Of a stretch of 64,000 nt of DNA, positions 25,396 to 34,189 are shown piece by piece. Location of the stretch: NCBI RefSeq assembly GCF_016863015.1, contig NZ_BOOB01000039.1, positions 62,001 to 126,000 of the forward strand, given 5' to 3'. Below the pieces are notes generated by a model. The model saw only the letters and a list, made by a program, of their open reading frames with translations. It was not told the origin of the DNA and made no database searches. A program made the position numbers and the translations under genes. Each line of letters begins with the position of its first letter. Position 1 is the stretch's first letter. Source of the stretch: Microbispora amethystogenes. Its GTDB lineage: Bacteria > Actinomycetota > Actinomycetes > Streptosporangiales > Streptosporangiaceae.

Positions 25396-26511
25396 ATGAA
25401 GATCGGCGTGCCCGCCGAGGTCAAGAACCACGAATACCGCGTCGCCGCCACCCCGGCCGGCGTCCACGAGCTCGTCCGTCACGGACACGAGGTCAGCGTC
25501 CAGCGCGGCGCCGGTCTCGGGTCCCACATCACCGACGAGGAGTACCTGTCGGTCGGCGCCAAGCTCGTCGAGAGCGCCGACGAGGTGTGGGCCGAGTCCG
25601 AGATGATCCTCAAGGTCAAGGAGCCGATCGAGGAGGAGTACCACCGGCTCCGCGCGGACCAGATCCTGTTCACCTACCTGCACCTGGCCGCCTCCCGGCC
25701 CTGCACCGACGCGCTGCTCGCGGCCGGCACCACCGCCGTCGCGTACGAGACGGTCCAGGCGGGCCACGCGCTGCCGCTGCTGGCCCCGATGTCGGAGGTC
25801 GCCGGACGGCTCGCCCCGCAGGTCGGCGCGTACAACCTGATGCGCTTCAACGGCGGGCGCGGCGTGCTCCCCGGCGGCGTGCCCGGCGTGGCCCCGGCCA
25901 AGGTCGTCGTGATCGGCGGCGGAGTCTCGGGCCTCAACGCGGCGCAGATCGCCGTCGGCATGGGCGCGGACGTGACGATCCTCGACATCAACATCGACCG
26001 CCTCCGCTTCATCGACGCCATCTACCAGGGCCGGCTGAAGACGCTGGTCTCCACGCAGTACGCCGTCGAGCGGGCCGTGCTGGAGGCCGACCTGGTCATC
26101 GGCGCGGTGCTCATCCCGGGCGCGAAGGCCCCGACGCTCGTGTCCAACGAGCTCGTCTCCCGCATGAAGCCGGGCTCCGTGCTCGTCGACATCGCGATCG
26201 ACCAGGGCGGATGCTTCGAGGACTCCCGGCCGACCACCCACGACGACCCGACGTTCCGCGTGCACGACTCGGTCTTCTACTGCGTCGCGAACATGCCGGG
26301 CTCGGTGGCCAACACCTCCACCTTCGCGCTGACCAACGCGACCCTGCCCTATGTCGTCAAGCTCGCCGACAAGGGCTGGCGAGACGCGCTGCGCGCCGAC
26401 GAGGCGCTCGCGCTGGGTCTCAACACCCACGCCGGGGTGCTGACCAACGAGCCGGTCGCGGTCGCCCACGGCCTGTCGTACACGCCGGTCACGGACGTCA
26501 TCGCCGCCTGA
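25396..26511 (+). CDS. ald: Alanine dehydrogenase
   Basis: A 371-residue NAD-dependent L-alanine dehydrogenase that interconverts alanine and pyruvate plus ammonia. The N-terminal signature [19 protein letters not shown], the catalytic-type His in [10 protein letters not shown], the Rossmann motif [15 protein letters not shown] and the [15 protein letters not shown] segment are all present and full length. ATG 25396 follows GAAAGGAC. It lies behind the class III aminotransferase, probably in one operon, and is convergent with the Sel1-repeat gene. Confidence 0.95.
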   Translation: MKIGVPAEVKNHEYRVAATPAGVHELVRHGHEVSVQRGAGLGSHITDEEYLSVGAKLVESADEVWAESEMILKVKEPIEEEYHRLRADQILFTYLHLAASRPCTDALLAAGTTAVAYETVQAGHALPLLAPMSEVAGRLAPQVGAYNLMRFNGGRGVLPGGVPGVAPAKVVVIGGGVSGLNAAQIAVGMGADVTILDINIDRLRFIDAIYQGRLKTLVSTQYAVERAVLEADLVIGAVLIPGAKAPTLVSNELVSRMKPGSVLVDIAIDQGGCFEDSRPTTHDDPTFRVHDSVFYCVANMPGSVANTSTFALTNATLPYVVKLADKGWRDALRADEALALGLNTHAGVLTNEPVAVAHGLSYTPVTDVIAA

Positions 26512-26553
26512 CCGGCGTGCCGTGAGTGTCCTGCGGCGGCCGGCGACAAGACG

Positions 26554-28065
26554 TCAGCGCAGCCCGAAGTGACTGCGCAGGTCCCGTGCGGTGCCGAGGA
26601 CGTGCTCGACCTCGGCGGGAGTGGGCCAGGGGGCCGTGCCGGGCCGCAGCAGGGTGGCGCGCACCAGCCCGAGATGCTCGATGGCGGCCAGGTGCAGCCC
26701 GGTCGTCCGGGCCAGCAACTCCACCATGCCACCGACCGCGCCGCCGACCATGCCATCAACCGGGCCATCAACCGGGCCATCAACCGGGCCATCAACCGGG
26801 CCATCAACCGGGCCTCCGGTCGGGACGTCCGGAAGGCCGCGGCTGAGCGACTCGCGGGCGACCAGATCCCAGGTGCCGAGGATCTCCACCAGTGCGGCGG
26901 GTTCGGCCGCGGCGTCGCCGCGCCTGCGAGCGGCCGCCACCGCGAGCTCGGCGCGCGCCGCCTGCTCCGGCTCGGCAGGGCGGGTCCAGTACGGTGGGGG
27001 CGGGTCCAGCAGGCAGCCCTCGGTCTCCACACAGCCGCCGGTGAGGGGCAGCACCTTCCGGAGCTCCGCCTGGGCGGCCTGGTGCCCGCGTTCGGCCGCC
27101 CGCCGGAACCAGTGACGCGCGCCCTTCAGGTCGTTGTGCTCGGAGACGAGCAGCGACCCGAACCGGTACGCCGCCTCGGGGTCGTCCGCCGCGGACCGCC
27201 CGAACCAGTGCGCCGCCGAGAGGCGGTCGTCCAGCCGCAGGCAGACCAGCCCGGCCATCCGGGACGCCTCCTGGCTGCCCGTGTGCGCGGCCCGCTCGAA
27301 GCAGGCGAGCGCCGTACGCAGGTCGCCGCGTCTGAGCGCGAGGTCGCCCAGCCGGAAGGCGGCGCCGGGGTGGTCGGCCCGGGCGGCGAGCCGGTAGAAC
27401 CCCTCCGCGCCCTTCTCGTCGCGGGCCGTGTGCAGGAGCAGGGCCAGGTGATAGGCGGCCTCCGCGTGGCCGCCGCGCGCCGCGTACTCCCACCAGTGCG
27501 ACGCCTCGGCCTCGTCGCCCGCGGTGTAGCCGAGGAAGCCGAGGTCGTGGGCGGACCGCAGGTCGCCGTCGAGGGCCGCCCTGAAGTGCCAGCGCCGGGC
27601 GCCCATGCCGTCGCCCTGGTCCTCGCACAGCAGGGCCAGCCGCCGGGCCGCGTGCCGGGAGCCGTTCTCGGCCGCCCGCTCGAACCACAGCCGCGCCCCG
27701 GCCGCGTCGCCGCGCCGCTCCAGCAGTAACGAGGCGAGGTTGGTCGCGGCGTCCGTGTCTCCGGTGGCCGCCGCGGCCTCGAACCAGCCGACGGCCTCAT
27801 CGGTCGTGCCGTGCATCCGGTGCCAGAGCCCCAGGTTGTAGGCGCTGTCGACGTTGCCCGCCTGAGCCGCCCGCTCCCACCAGTGCCGGGCGCCCAGGCG
27901 GTCGTCGCGCTCCGCGCACAGCCGGCCCAGCCGGTGCGCCGCCTCACGGTCGCCGTCACGGGCTCTGCCGAGCAGGTCGGCCTCGTCCGGTTCGAGGGGT
28001 CCGGGGATGCGCGAGACCGGTATCCCGATCCACGCGGTCGTCTCCGCTGCTCCCACTAGTGTCAT
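26554..28065 (-). CDS. Sel1-type TPR repeat protein
   Basis: The protein of about 503 residues is built of Sel1-like repeats of about 36 residues from residue 30 to 330. Each carries the A-x-x-W-(W/F)-E-R-A-A pattern (ARHWWERAAQAG, AVGWFEAAAATG, ARLWFERAAENG and so on). Such repeats make protein-protein interaction scaffolds. The C-terminal third is less regular and contains a G-P-V-D tandem run (DNA repeat at 26749-26813). The start is uncertain: ATG 28065 is used, GTG 28098 is the other choice, and neither has a good ribosome-binding site. No signal peptide or enzyme domain is seen. Confidence 0.75.
   Translation of the reverse strand: MTLVGAAETTAWIGIPVSRIPGPLEPDEADLLGRARDGDREAAHRLGRLCAERDDRLGARHWWERAAQAGNVDSAYNLGLWHRMHGTTDEAVGWFEAAAATGDTDAATNLASLLLERRGDAAGARLWFERAAENGSRHAARRLALLCEDQGDGMGARRWHFRAALDGDLRSAHDLGFLGYTAGDEAEASHWWEYAARGGHAEAAYHLALLLHTARDEKGAEGFYRLAARADHPGAAFRLGDLALRRGDLRTALACFERAAHTGSQEASRMAGLVCLRLDDRLSAAHWFGRSAADDPEAAYRFGSLLVSEHNDLKGARHWFRRAAERGHQAAQAELRKVLPLTGGCVETEGCLLDPPPPYWTRPAEPEQAARAELAVAAARRRGDAAAEPAALVEILGTWDLVARESLSRGLPDVPTGGPVDGPVDGPVDGPVDGPVDGMVGGAVGGMVELLARTTGLHLAAIEHLGLVRATLLRPGTAPWPTPAEVEHVLGTARDLRSHFGLR
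26749..26813. repeat. 12-bp in-frame minisatellite in the Sel1-repeat gene
   Basis: Four perfect copies of CGGGCCATCAAC (26761-26808) are flanked by partial copies. Read on the minus strand they encode a G-P-V-D run. The unit length keeps the frame open. No unique spacers are present, so this is not a CRISPR. Confidence 0.9.
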
Positions 28066-28104
28066 GCCAGACAGGGTGACACGTAACCGGGACGTCACGG
28101 AGCG

Positions 28105-29481
28105 TTATCGGGAAGACGTTGACGTCAAGGGACGCTCGAACTCGATGAAGCCCACGTACATCCCCATTCCGCAGGCGTAGCGGAGCCGTCCCTCCGGCCG
28201 GGCCGGCAGGCGCACCGTACGCGTGCCCGTCACAGGGAGCACGACGTCGCGGCCGTCGACGGCGACGGCGCGGGTGCAGCCGTGGTCGCCGGAGGTCCTG
28301 AAGACGATCTCGACGGGCCGTCCGGCCGTCGCGACGGCGATGCCGGGCCGGAAACCCCGGTCGGTGGCCCAGATCGTGAGCCGCTGGACCCCGTCCGCGC
28401 CGACGGACGCGCGGGCGGCCGCGGCGGCCGGGGAGCCGAACTCCGGCAGCCAGCCGCCGAGCCGCAGGCCCGACCCGGCGGTGAACAGCCCGGCGGCCAG
28501 GGCCGCGACGCCGCCGAGGACGGCGAGCCGGGTGGTGGCGAGCCCGCGCAGCAGCAGTCCGAGCGCGGCGAGGGCCGGAGCGGTGCCGAGGGCGAGCCCG
28601 GCGAGCACGGCGGCGCCGCCCGGCGCCGATCCCGCCGAGACGGCTACGACCTCCAGGCTCACCGTGACCCCGCAGGGCATCAGGATCGTGGCCAGGCCGA
28701 GCCCGGCCGCACGCGCCGTCCCCCGTCGCACCGTCCCCCGTCGCACTGCCCCCCGCCGCCCTGTCTCCCTTCGCGCCGTTCCCCGCCGGGCCGTGCTTGC
28801 CGGCGGCGTGCTCGTCCGCGCGCTGAGTTTCCGCGCGCCGTCTCCTTGTGCGCCGTCTCCTTGTGCGCAGTCTCTTTGTGCGGTGTCTCTTTGTGCGGTG
28901 TCTTTCCGCGCCGTGTCCTGCGCGTCTTCGTGCCTGTCCGCGTGCCCGCAGCCGAGGTGGGCGGGCGGTGTGTCTCGCTCGGCGGCGCATCCGGCCCGGC
29001 CGCGCCGGGCGAGCATTCGTACGGCGAGGGCGGCCACCGCGATCCCGGCGGCGACCAGGAGGGCCGCCCGGGTGTGCGGGCCGAGCCGTACGGCCGAGCC
29101 GGCCAGGCCGAGCAGCGCCCCCAAAGCGGTGTGGGCGGCGAGCCGCCCGGTCAGGAATGCGGCCACCGCGGGCAGCGCGTCTCGCACGTCCCGGGCGGTG
29201 TGGGTGGCGCGGGTGGCAGGGCCGGCGCGGGCGGTAGGGCCGGCTCCGGCGGCGCCCATGGATCGAGGGGAGCCCGGGGAGCCCGGAGAGCAGGGGGAGG
29301 TGGGAGAGCAGGCGGCGTCGGGGGATGTGGGAGAGCCCGGGGAGCCCGGAGAGAGGGGAGGGCGGGGGGAGCCGGGGGAGACGAGGCCGATGAGGAGACC
29401 GCCCTGGACCGCGGCGCACGACGCCGTGCCCGCGGCGAGACCGGCGACGAGGCCCCCGGCGAACAGGGCGGCCGGGTTCAT
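28105..29481 (-). CDS. TauE/SafE (UreH)-like membrane protein with cupredoxin-like C-terminus
   Basis: The 458-residue protein has the N-terminal LFAGGLVAGLAAGTASCAAVQGG motif region of the sulfite-exporter TauE/SafE (UreH_2) family, and the matching second half with ATILMPCGVTVSLEVVA. Its C-terminal 110 residues look like a cupredoxin fold, with GDHGCTRAVAV and RLRYACGMGMYVG as likely metal-binding Cys/His/Met positions. Known relatives handle copper or anions at the membrane. Two low-complexity stretches interrupt the membrane halves (about residues 34-75 and 165-250), encoded by short tandem repeats. It follows the small Cys-rich gene by two bases. A copper-related role is inferred. Confidence 0.72.
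   Translation of the reverse strand: MNPAALFAGGLVAGLAAGTASCAAVQGGLLIGLVSPGSPRPPLSPGSPGSPTSPDAACSPTSPCSPGSPGSPRSMGAAGAGPTARAGPATRATHTARDVRDALPAVAAFLTGRLAAHTALGALLGLAGSAVRLGPHTRAALLVAAGIAVAALAVRMLARRGRAGCAAERDTPPAHLGCGHADRHEDAQDTARKDTAQRDTAQRDCAQGDGAQGDGARKLSARTSTPPASTARRGTARRETGRRGAVRRGTVRRGTARAAGLGLATILMPCGVTVSLEVVAVSAGSAPGGAAVLAGLALGTAPALAALGLLLRGLATTRLAVLGGVAALAAGLFTAGSGLRLGGWLPEFGSPAAAAARASVGADGVQRLTIWATDRGFRPGIAVATAGRPVEIVFRTSGDHGCTRAVAVDGRDVVLPVTGTRTVRLPARPEGRLRYACGMGMYVGFIEFERPLTSTSSR
28715..28915. repeat. 15-bp degenerate in-frame repeats in the TauE/SafE gene
   Basis: Two blocks of 15-base units stand side by side: one around CCGTCCCCCGTCGCA, the other around GCCGTCTCCTTGTGC and its CTCTTTGTGCGGTGT variants. 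On the minus strand they encode Arg/Thr-rich and D-T/G-A-Q-R/G pentapeptide runs between the two membrane halves. A further Ser-Pro-Gly repeat (about 29253-29385) lies nearer the N-terminus. Confidence 0.75.
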
Positions 29482-29483
29482 GG

Positions 29484-29684
29484 TCAGCCGGTGAGCGCCA
29501 GGTCGTCCAGCACGCCGGTCTTCGCGGCCTCGACGAGCGAGCCGAGCTGGTCGAGACTCATCTCCACCCTCTGGCCGAAGTCGTCGGTGATCACGACACG
29601 GCGCTCCACCGGAGCGGACACGTCCACGAACAGCTCGGGACAGCCGCAGCTGCAGTTGCCACAGAATCGGGCGATGGACTTCAC
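29484..29684 (-). CDS. Small Cys-rich protein (66 aa)
   Basis: A 66-residue protein with the N-terminal cluster RFCGNCSCGCPEL, four cysteines that could bind a metal ion or cluster, then an ERRVVITDDFGQRVEMS beta segment and a helical tail. The GTG at 29684 has GAGGAGG five bases upstream. Only two bases separate it from the TauE/SafE-like gene, so the two are co-translated. I do not know a characterised family. The Cys cluster and the cupredoxin-bearing partner suggest a metal chaperone or sensor, which is inference. Confidence 0.72.
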   Translation of the reverse strand: MKSIARFCGNCSCGCPELFVDVSAPVERRVVITDDFGQRVEMSLDQLGSLVEAAKTGVLDDLALTG

Positions 29685-29823
29685 GTGTCCTCCTCGTACG
29701 GCGGGGCCTTTGCTCGCAACGTAATGTGATCGATCGGACTCGGCCAGTAACATTTCGCTGACCCCGCAGCGACAGGGGCGAGACAGCAGCGCCACCGCAG
29801 GGCCGGACGGGCGAGCCCGGCGG

Positions 29824-30726
29824 TCAGGCCGTGCGGGCGCGGCGGTGGGCGTCGCCGAGGTAGTCGTCGAGCGCGACGCGGGTGGCGCGGAGGGCGGCGT
29901 CCGAGGCGTCGAAGGTGCGCTGGGCGACGCCGACGAAGAGGCAGTCGACGATGAGCAGCTGGCTGATCCTGCTGGCGAGCGCGCCCGGGCGGAACGCCGA
30001 CTCGCGCCCGGCCGAGATCAGGACGTGGCCGGCGAGCCCGGCCAGAGACGACCGAGGGTTATTGGTGATCGCCACCACGGTCGCGCCGGCCCTGCGGGCG
30101 GCGCGCACCGGTCCCAGCACGTCAGGGGTCTCGCCGGTGCAGCTCACCCCGACGGCGACGTCGCCCTCGCGCAGCAGCGCGGCGCTGGTGAGCGCGAGAT
30201 GCGCGTCGGTGAAGTGGTTGCCGGGCAGCCCTATGCGCAGCAGCTTCTGCACCATGTCCGCGGCGACGAGGCCGGAGGCGCCGACCCCGTAGACGTCCAC
30301 GCGGCGGGCGGCGGCGACGGCGTCCACCACCGCGGCGAGGTCGTCGGGGTCGAGTTGGGCCGCCGTGTCGGCGAGCGCCTGCGACTCGGCCCGTGTGACC
30401 TTCGCGATCACATCGGTCAGCGGGTCGTCCGGGGCGAGGTCACCGGGGACGAGCCGTTCGGGGGTGTCCCTGGCCACGGCCGCCGCCAGGGCGAACCGCA
30501 GCTGGGAGTAGCCGGCGAAGCCGAGCGATCGCGCGGTCCGCACGATCGTCGCCTCGCTGATCCCCGAGATCGCGCTGACCTCCGTGATCGTGCTGCGGGC
30601 CACCGAGGCGGGGTCGTCGAGGATGAGACGTGCGATGGTCTGGGCGGCGGGGGTGAGCGAGGGCAGCACCGCACGCACCGTCGCGATCGGATTGACCGGC
30701 GTGGCGCCCTCGTTCTCGTTCGTCAC
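29824..30726 (-). CDS. MurR/RpiR family transcriptional regulator
   Basis: A 300-residue regulator with an N-terminal RpiR helix-turn-helix (about residues 10-85, AVLPSLTPAAQTIARLIL and SISGISEATIVRTAR-like pattern) and a C-terminal SIS sugar-isomerase domain (VYGVGASGLVAADM and VSCTGETPDVL) that senses phosphosugars. GTG 30726 follows AGGAGAGG. It is divergent from anmK across 239 bases, the usual partner for a MurR-type regulator sensing N-acetylmuramic acid 6-phosphate, so control of peptidoglycan recycling is likely. Confidence 0.88.
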   Translation of the reverse strand: MTNENEGATPVNPIATVRAVLPSLTPAAQTIARLILDDPASVARSTITEVSAISGISEATIVRTARSLGFAGYSQLRFALAAAVARDTPERLVPGDLAPDDPLTDVIAKVTRAESQALADTAAQLDPDDLAAVVDAVAAARRVDVYGVGASGLVAADMVQKLLRIGLPGNHFTDAHLALTSAALLREGDVAVGVSCTGETPDVLGPVRAARRAGATVVAITNNPRSSLAGLAGHVLISAGRESAFRPGALASRISQLLIVDCLFVGVAQRTFDASDAALRATRVALDDYLGDAHRRARTA

Positions 30727-30965
30727 GTCAGAGCCTCTCCTGTGCGCGATCAGCGTGGAACCCGCAGCCACCTACCCAGGCGTGACAACGGGCACCGGAA
30801 GCCCACATTTCGAGACAAGTCCGCCGTGACCGGCACGGGTGACGCGTCCGTGTGAAGACCTCCTGGGGCAGATTACACGCCCATGACGCTTTCTTTTATC
30901 GGGGCTGGTCCGCGGGGAAGTTTCCGCCATGCCCAGGCCGGTACGGACGTGCTGGAGGTGGGCAG

Positions 30966-32549
30966 GTGCGTGTGCTCGGGCTGATCTCCGGGACCTCCCA
31001 CGACGGGATCGACGCCGCGCTCGTCGACTGGGTTCCGACCGGCGACGTGCTCGCCGGGGCTGCCGGCTGGGCCGTCGAGGGGGCCGTCGATTGGGCCGTC
31101 GATTGGGCCGTCGAGGGGGTCGTGGAGCACACCGGCACGACGCCGTACGCGCCGGAGTTGCGGGCCGCGATCCTGGCCGCGCTGCCGCCGAACCCCACGG
31201 ACATGGGCGCGGTCTGCCGGCTCGACACGCTGGTGGGCCGGGCGTTCGCCGAGGCGGCGGCGGGCTGCCCGCCGGCCGACCTCGTCTGCTCGCACGGGCA
31301 GACGCTGTACCACTGGGTGGAGGACGGCCGGGTGCGCGGCACGTTGCAACTCGGCGAGGCAGCCTGGATCGCCGAACGGCTCGGCGTGCCGGTCGTGTCG
31401 AACCTGCGGGCCCGTGACGTGGCCGTGGGCGGGCAGGGCGCCCCGCTCGTGTCGGCCTTCGACCTGCCGCTGCTTGCCGGGCTGATCGAACCACCTGAGC
31501 CACCTGGACCACCCGAGCCACCTGGACCACCCGAGCCACCCGGACCGGCCGGACCACCCGGACCAGCGGGACCAGCGGGACCGGCCGGACTCCCCGGACC
31601 GGCGAGACCACCCGGGCCGGCGGAGCCAGGGGGACCAGGCGACGCGGGCGAATGGTCCGGACCGGTGGGGCGGCCCGGCGCGCTGAACCTCGGCGGCATC
31701 GCCAACCTCACCGTGCCGGCCGACGTGAGCCGGCACGACCACTCTGCGAGCCGCGCCGGGAGCCACACCATGCGCCTGGACGCGGACCGCGCCGAGAACG
31801 ATACCGAGGGCCACGCCGTGAGCCTGGACGCGGACCGCGCCAAGGACCGCGTCATGAGCCACACCGTGAGCCGCGCCGAGGATCACGCCGTCAGCCGCAC
31901 CGGGGGCGCGGTGCCGCTCGCCTATGACACGGGACCGGCCTCGGCGCTCATGGACGCGGCCGTGCTCGCCGCCACCGGCAGGCCGTACGACGAGGACGGC
32001 CGGCTGGCGGCGGCGGGGCGGGTCCACGAGGGGCTGCTGACCGAGTTGCTCGCCGAGCCCTACTACCGTCGCCCGCCGCCCAAGACGACGGGCAAGGAGC
32101 TGTTCCACGCGGGCTACCTCGACCGGGTGGCCGGGCCGTACGGGCTCGGCCTGCCCGACCTGGTGGCGACGCTGGCCGCGCTCACCGCCGAGACCGTCGC
32201 GGCGGAGATCCGGCGGCACCGGCTCGGCACGGTGGTGGTCTCCGGCGGCGGGCTGCGCAACCCGGTCCTGATGCGGGAGCTGCGCGAGCGGTCCGGCGGC
32301 GTGCGGATGCTGCCGAGCGATCACCTCGGCGTGCCGCCGGACGCCAAGGAGGCCGTCGCGTTCTCCTATCTCGGCTGGCTCACCGCGCACGGCCTGCCGG
32401 GCACCGTGCCCGCGTGCACGGGCGCGTCGGGGCCGCGGGTGCTGGGCTCACTCACCCCCGGCCGCGGCCCTCTCCGCCTGCCCACCCCGCTCGCCGCGCC
32501 GCCCCGGGTCATCCGCATGAGGGCGGCCGGGGGCCGTCCCGCACGCTGA
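30966..32549 (+). CDS. anmK: Anhydro-N-acetylmuramic acid kinase with low-complexity insertions
   Basis: The enzyme phosphorylates 1,6-anhydro-MurNAc to MurNAc-6-phosphate in cell-wall recycling. Family motifs are intact: [18 protein letters not shown] (ATP loop), [49 protein letters not shown] and [14 protein letters not shown]. At 527 residues it is far longer than the usual 370-390. Three insertions explain this: an A-V-(D/E)-(W/G) run (about residues 36-51), a collagen-like G-P-P/E-P-P run (about 175-226) and a Ser/His/Asp/Arg-rich stretch (about 253-313). All three lie between conserved blocks. GTG 30966 has GGAGGTGGG upstream. Activity is likely but unproven. Confidence 0.9.
   Translation: MRVLGLISGTSHDGIDAALVDWVPTGDVLAGAAGWAVEGAVDWAVDWAVEGVVEHTGTTPYAPELRAAILAALPPNPTDMGAVCRLDTLVGRAFAEAAAGCPPADLVCSHGQTLYHWVEDGRVRGTLQLGEAAWIAERLGVPVVSNLRARDVAVGGQGAPLVSAFDLPLLAGLIEPPEPPGPPEPPGPPEPPGPAGPPGPAGPAGPAGLPGPARPPGPAEPGGPGDAGEWSGPVGRPGALNLGGIANLTVPADVSRHDHSASRAGSHTMRLDADRAENDTEGHAVSLDADRAKDRVMSHTVSRAEDHAVSRTGGAVPLAYDTGPASALMDAAVLAATGRPYDEDGRLAAAGRVHEGLLTELLAEPYYRRPPPKTTGKELFHAGYLDRVAGPYGLGLPDLVATLAALTAETVAAEIRRHRLGTVVVSGGGLRNPVLMRELRERSGGVRMLPSDHLGVPPDAKEAVAFSYLGWLTAHGLPGTVPACTGASGPRVLGSLTPGRGPLRLPTPLAAPPRVIRMRAAGGRPAR
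31071..31118. repeat. 12-bp in-frame repeats near the anmK start
   Basis: There are four consecutive 12-base units, GCCGTCGAGGGG, GCCGTCGATTGG (twice) and GCCGTCGAGGGG, encoding A-V-E-G and A-V-D-W. They fall between the ATP-loop motif and the next conserved block. Confidence 0.9.
31488..31642. repeat. Collagen-like 9/18-bp repeat array inside anmK
   Basis: The array is built of nine-base Gly-X-Y codon triplets, with an 18-base unit GAGCCACCTGGACCACCC at its left end drifting to GGACCAGCG-type units on the right. It encodes about 50 residues of Gly-Pro-Pro/Ala collagen-like sequence between the GQGAPLV and LNLGGIAN motifs of the kinase. Confidence 0.9.
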
Positions 32550-32571
32550 GGACGTCCCGGCGCGGCCTCGC

Positions 32572-33486
32572 TCAGCGTGCGGCGCGCAGCGCCGCGATGA
32601 ACCACTCGAACGCCGGCACCGAGGGCGGGAACGGCGGCCGGTCGTTGAGCACGCCGAGCAGCTGCCAGTAACGCTCCACCCGGCGGTCGGTGAACCGCTC
32701 CAGCGAGTCCGCGAGCCGCGCGCGCTCGTCGGCGGGCACGCCGGGGCCGACCAGCCGGTCCACGATCTGCCCGCCCTCCGCCGACTCGGGGCTGATCCCC
32801 TGCTCCAGGGCTCGCCCGGCCTCCGTCAGGACCGCCTGCGGGTCGTGCGGCACCGGCGGCGGCTCGGCCTGGCCGGTCGCCATCTGGCGCACCCGCTCGC
32901 GGAAGCCGGGGTCGGCGACCAGCCCGGCGAGCTCGATCCAGGCCTCCACCTGCTCGACCGTGGGCTCGTCCGGCAGCTCGTCGGGCAGCCCGCGCATCGA
33001 CTGCGCGATCCCCGCGCCGGGCGCGGCGGGGTCGGTGCCGGCGAACGTCTCGTCGACGAACTCGTCGATGATCCGCCGCCGCTCTCGCGCGGACAGCTGG
33101 GACAGTTCGTGCATCAGTCTCATCTCCTCAGCGGTGCAGTGACCTTCCGCGACCGACCGCATGACGGCGCGCCGGGCCTGGAGGACGCGGATCTCCGCGT
33201 CGAGCACGGCGACGTGCGTCCGCGCCACCTCCGTCAGGCCCGTCCGCCTGCTCACGACCCGCTCCACGGTGGGCAGGTCGAGCCCGAGGTCGCGCAGCGT
33301 ACGCACCAGGTGCAGCCGGGCCACGGCCTCCGTGTCGTAGAGCCGGTAGCCGCCCGCCGACCGGCCCGCCGCCGGGAGCACCCCGGCGTCGGACCAGAAC
33401 CGGATCGTGCGCACCGGCACGCCGGTCAGACGTGCCAGTTCTCCGATCGTGAGCGGGCTCGGCTCGCTGCGGTCGTTCACATCCAC
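32572..33486 (-). CDS. MerR family transcriptional regulator
   Basis: A 304-residue regulator. It has an N-terminal MerR winged helix (LTIGELARLTGVPVRTIRFW, then AGGYRLYDTEAV), a dimerisation coiled coil (about residues 85-125) and a long C-terminal helical domain, probably for ligand binding as in TipA-type proteins. The promoter just upstream has the long 19-base spacer and central palindrome typical of MerR targets, which implies self-activation. GTG 33486 is the first in-frame start; GTG 33480 coincides with the predicted transcription start, so the mRNA may be leaderless. Confidence 0.87.
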   Translation of the reverse strand: MDVNDRSEPSPLTIGELARLTGVPVRTIRFWSDAGVLPAAGRSAGGYRLYDTEAVARLHLVRTLRDLGLDLPTVERVVSRRTGLTEVARTHVAVLDAEIRVLQARRAVMRSVAEGHCTAEEMRLMHELSQLSARERRRIIDEFVDETFAGTDPAAPGAGIAQSMRGLPDELPDEPTVEQVEAWIELAGLVADPGFRERVRQMATGQAEPPPVPHDPQAVLTEAGRALEQGISPESAEGGQIVDRLVGPGVPADERARLADSLERFTDRRVERYWQLLGVLNDRPPFPPSVPAFEWFIAALRAAR

Positions 33487-33517
33487 AGCGTGGACCCTCC
33501 AGCTGGTGGAGACTCAA
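33487..33517 (-). promoter_or_regulatory. MerR-type promoter with 19-bp spacer and palindrome
   Basis: On the minus strand TTGAGT (33517-33512, -35) and CACGCT (33492-33487, weak -10) are 19 bases apart. The spacer contains the 15-base dyad CTCCACCAGCTGGAG (33511-33497). Spacers of 19-20 bases with a central dyad are diagnostic of MerR-activated promoters. The expected start point is at 33480, on a GTG. Confidence 0.6.
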
Positions 33518-33523
33518 GCCCTT

Positions 33524-34189
33524 TCACGCAAGCCAGCCGGGCTTCACCAGACCCGACTCGTACGCGATGACGACGAGCTGTGCGCGGTCGCGGGCGCGCA
33601 GTTTGGTCATCATGCGGCTGACGTGCGTCTTCGCCGTCGCGGGCGACATGAAGAGACGGGCGGCGATCTCGTCGTTCGTCATGCCGGCGCCCACGAGGGC
33701 GAGCACCTCCCGCTCCCGCTCGGTCAGCGGGGTGAGGCCGGTGGTGACGCCCGGTTCCTTGGCCCGGGCGGCGTACTCGGCGATGAGGCGGCGCGTCACG
33801 CCGGGGGACAGCAGCGCGTCGCCGCCGGCCACCACCCTGACCGCCTGGATGAGCTCGGCCGGCTCGGTGTCCTTGACCAGGAAGCCGCTCGCCCCGCCGC
33901 GCAGCGCCTCGAAGACGTACTCGTCCAGTTCGAAGGTGGTGAGCATGATGATCTTCACGTCGGCGAGACCGGGGTCGCCGGCGATGCGGCGGGTGGCGGT
34001 CAGGCCGTCGGTGCCGGGCATCCTGATGTCCATCAGCACCACGTCGGGGCGTAGGTCCCGGGTGAGCAGGACGGCCTGCTCGCCGTCGCCCGCCTCGCCC
34101 ACGACGGTCATGCCCTCCTGCGCGTCGAGCAGGGCCCGGAAGCCGGCCCGCACCAGGGCCTGGTCGTCGGCGAGCAGCACGTGGATCAC
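33524..34189 (-). CDS. NarL/FixJ family response regulator
   Basis: A 221-residue response regulator. The receiver domain (residues 1-120) has the acidic pair LLADDQ, the phosphoacceptor Asp in VVLMDIRMPG and the conserved Lys in FLVKDTEP. The C-terminal LuxR-type helix-turn-helix has LTEREREVLALVGAGMTNDE. GTG 34189 overlaps the TGA of the histidine kinase by four bases (GTGA), so the two are made together. The open frame runs on for over 500 codons upstream, but that is an antisense-type shadow of the kinase. Confidence 0.93.
   Translation of the reverse strand: MIHVLLADDQALVRAGFRALLDAQEGMTVVGEAGDGEQAVLLTRDLRPDVVLMDIRMPGTDGLTATRRIAGDPGLADVKIIMLTTFELDEYVFEALRGGASGFLVKDTEPAELIQAVRVVAGGDALLSPGVTRRLIAEYAARAKEPGVTTGLTPLTEREREVLALVGAGMTNDEIAARLFMSPATAKTHVSRMMTKLRARDRAQLVVIAYESGLVKPGWLA

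Noticed and set aside
26749-31642. Short repeat arrays as a possible CRISPR
   Set aside because: Units of 9-15 bases in direct tandem with no unique spacers, inside coding frames, and no cas genes.
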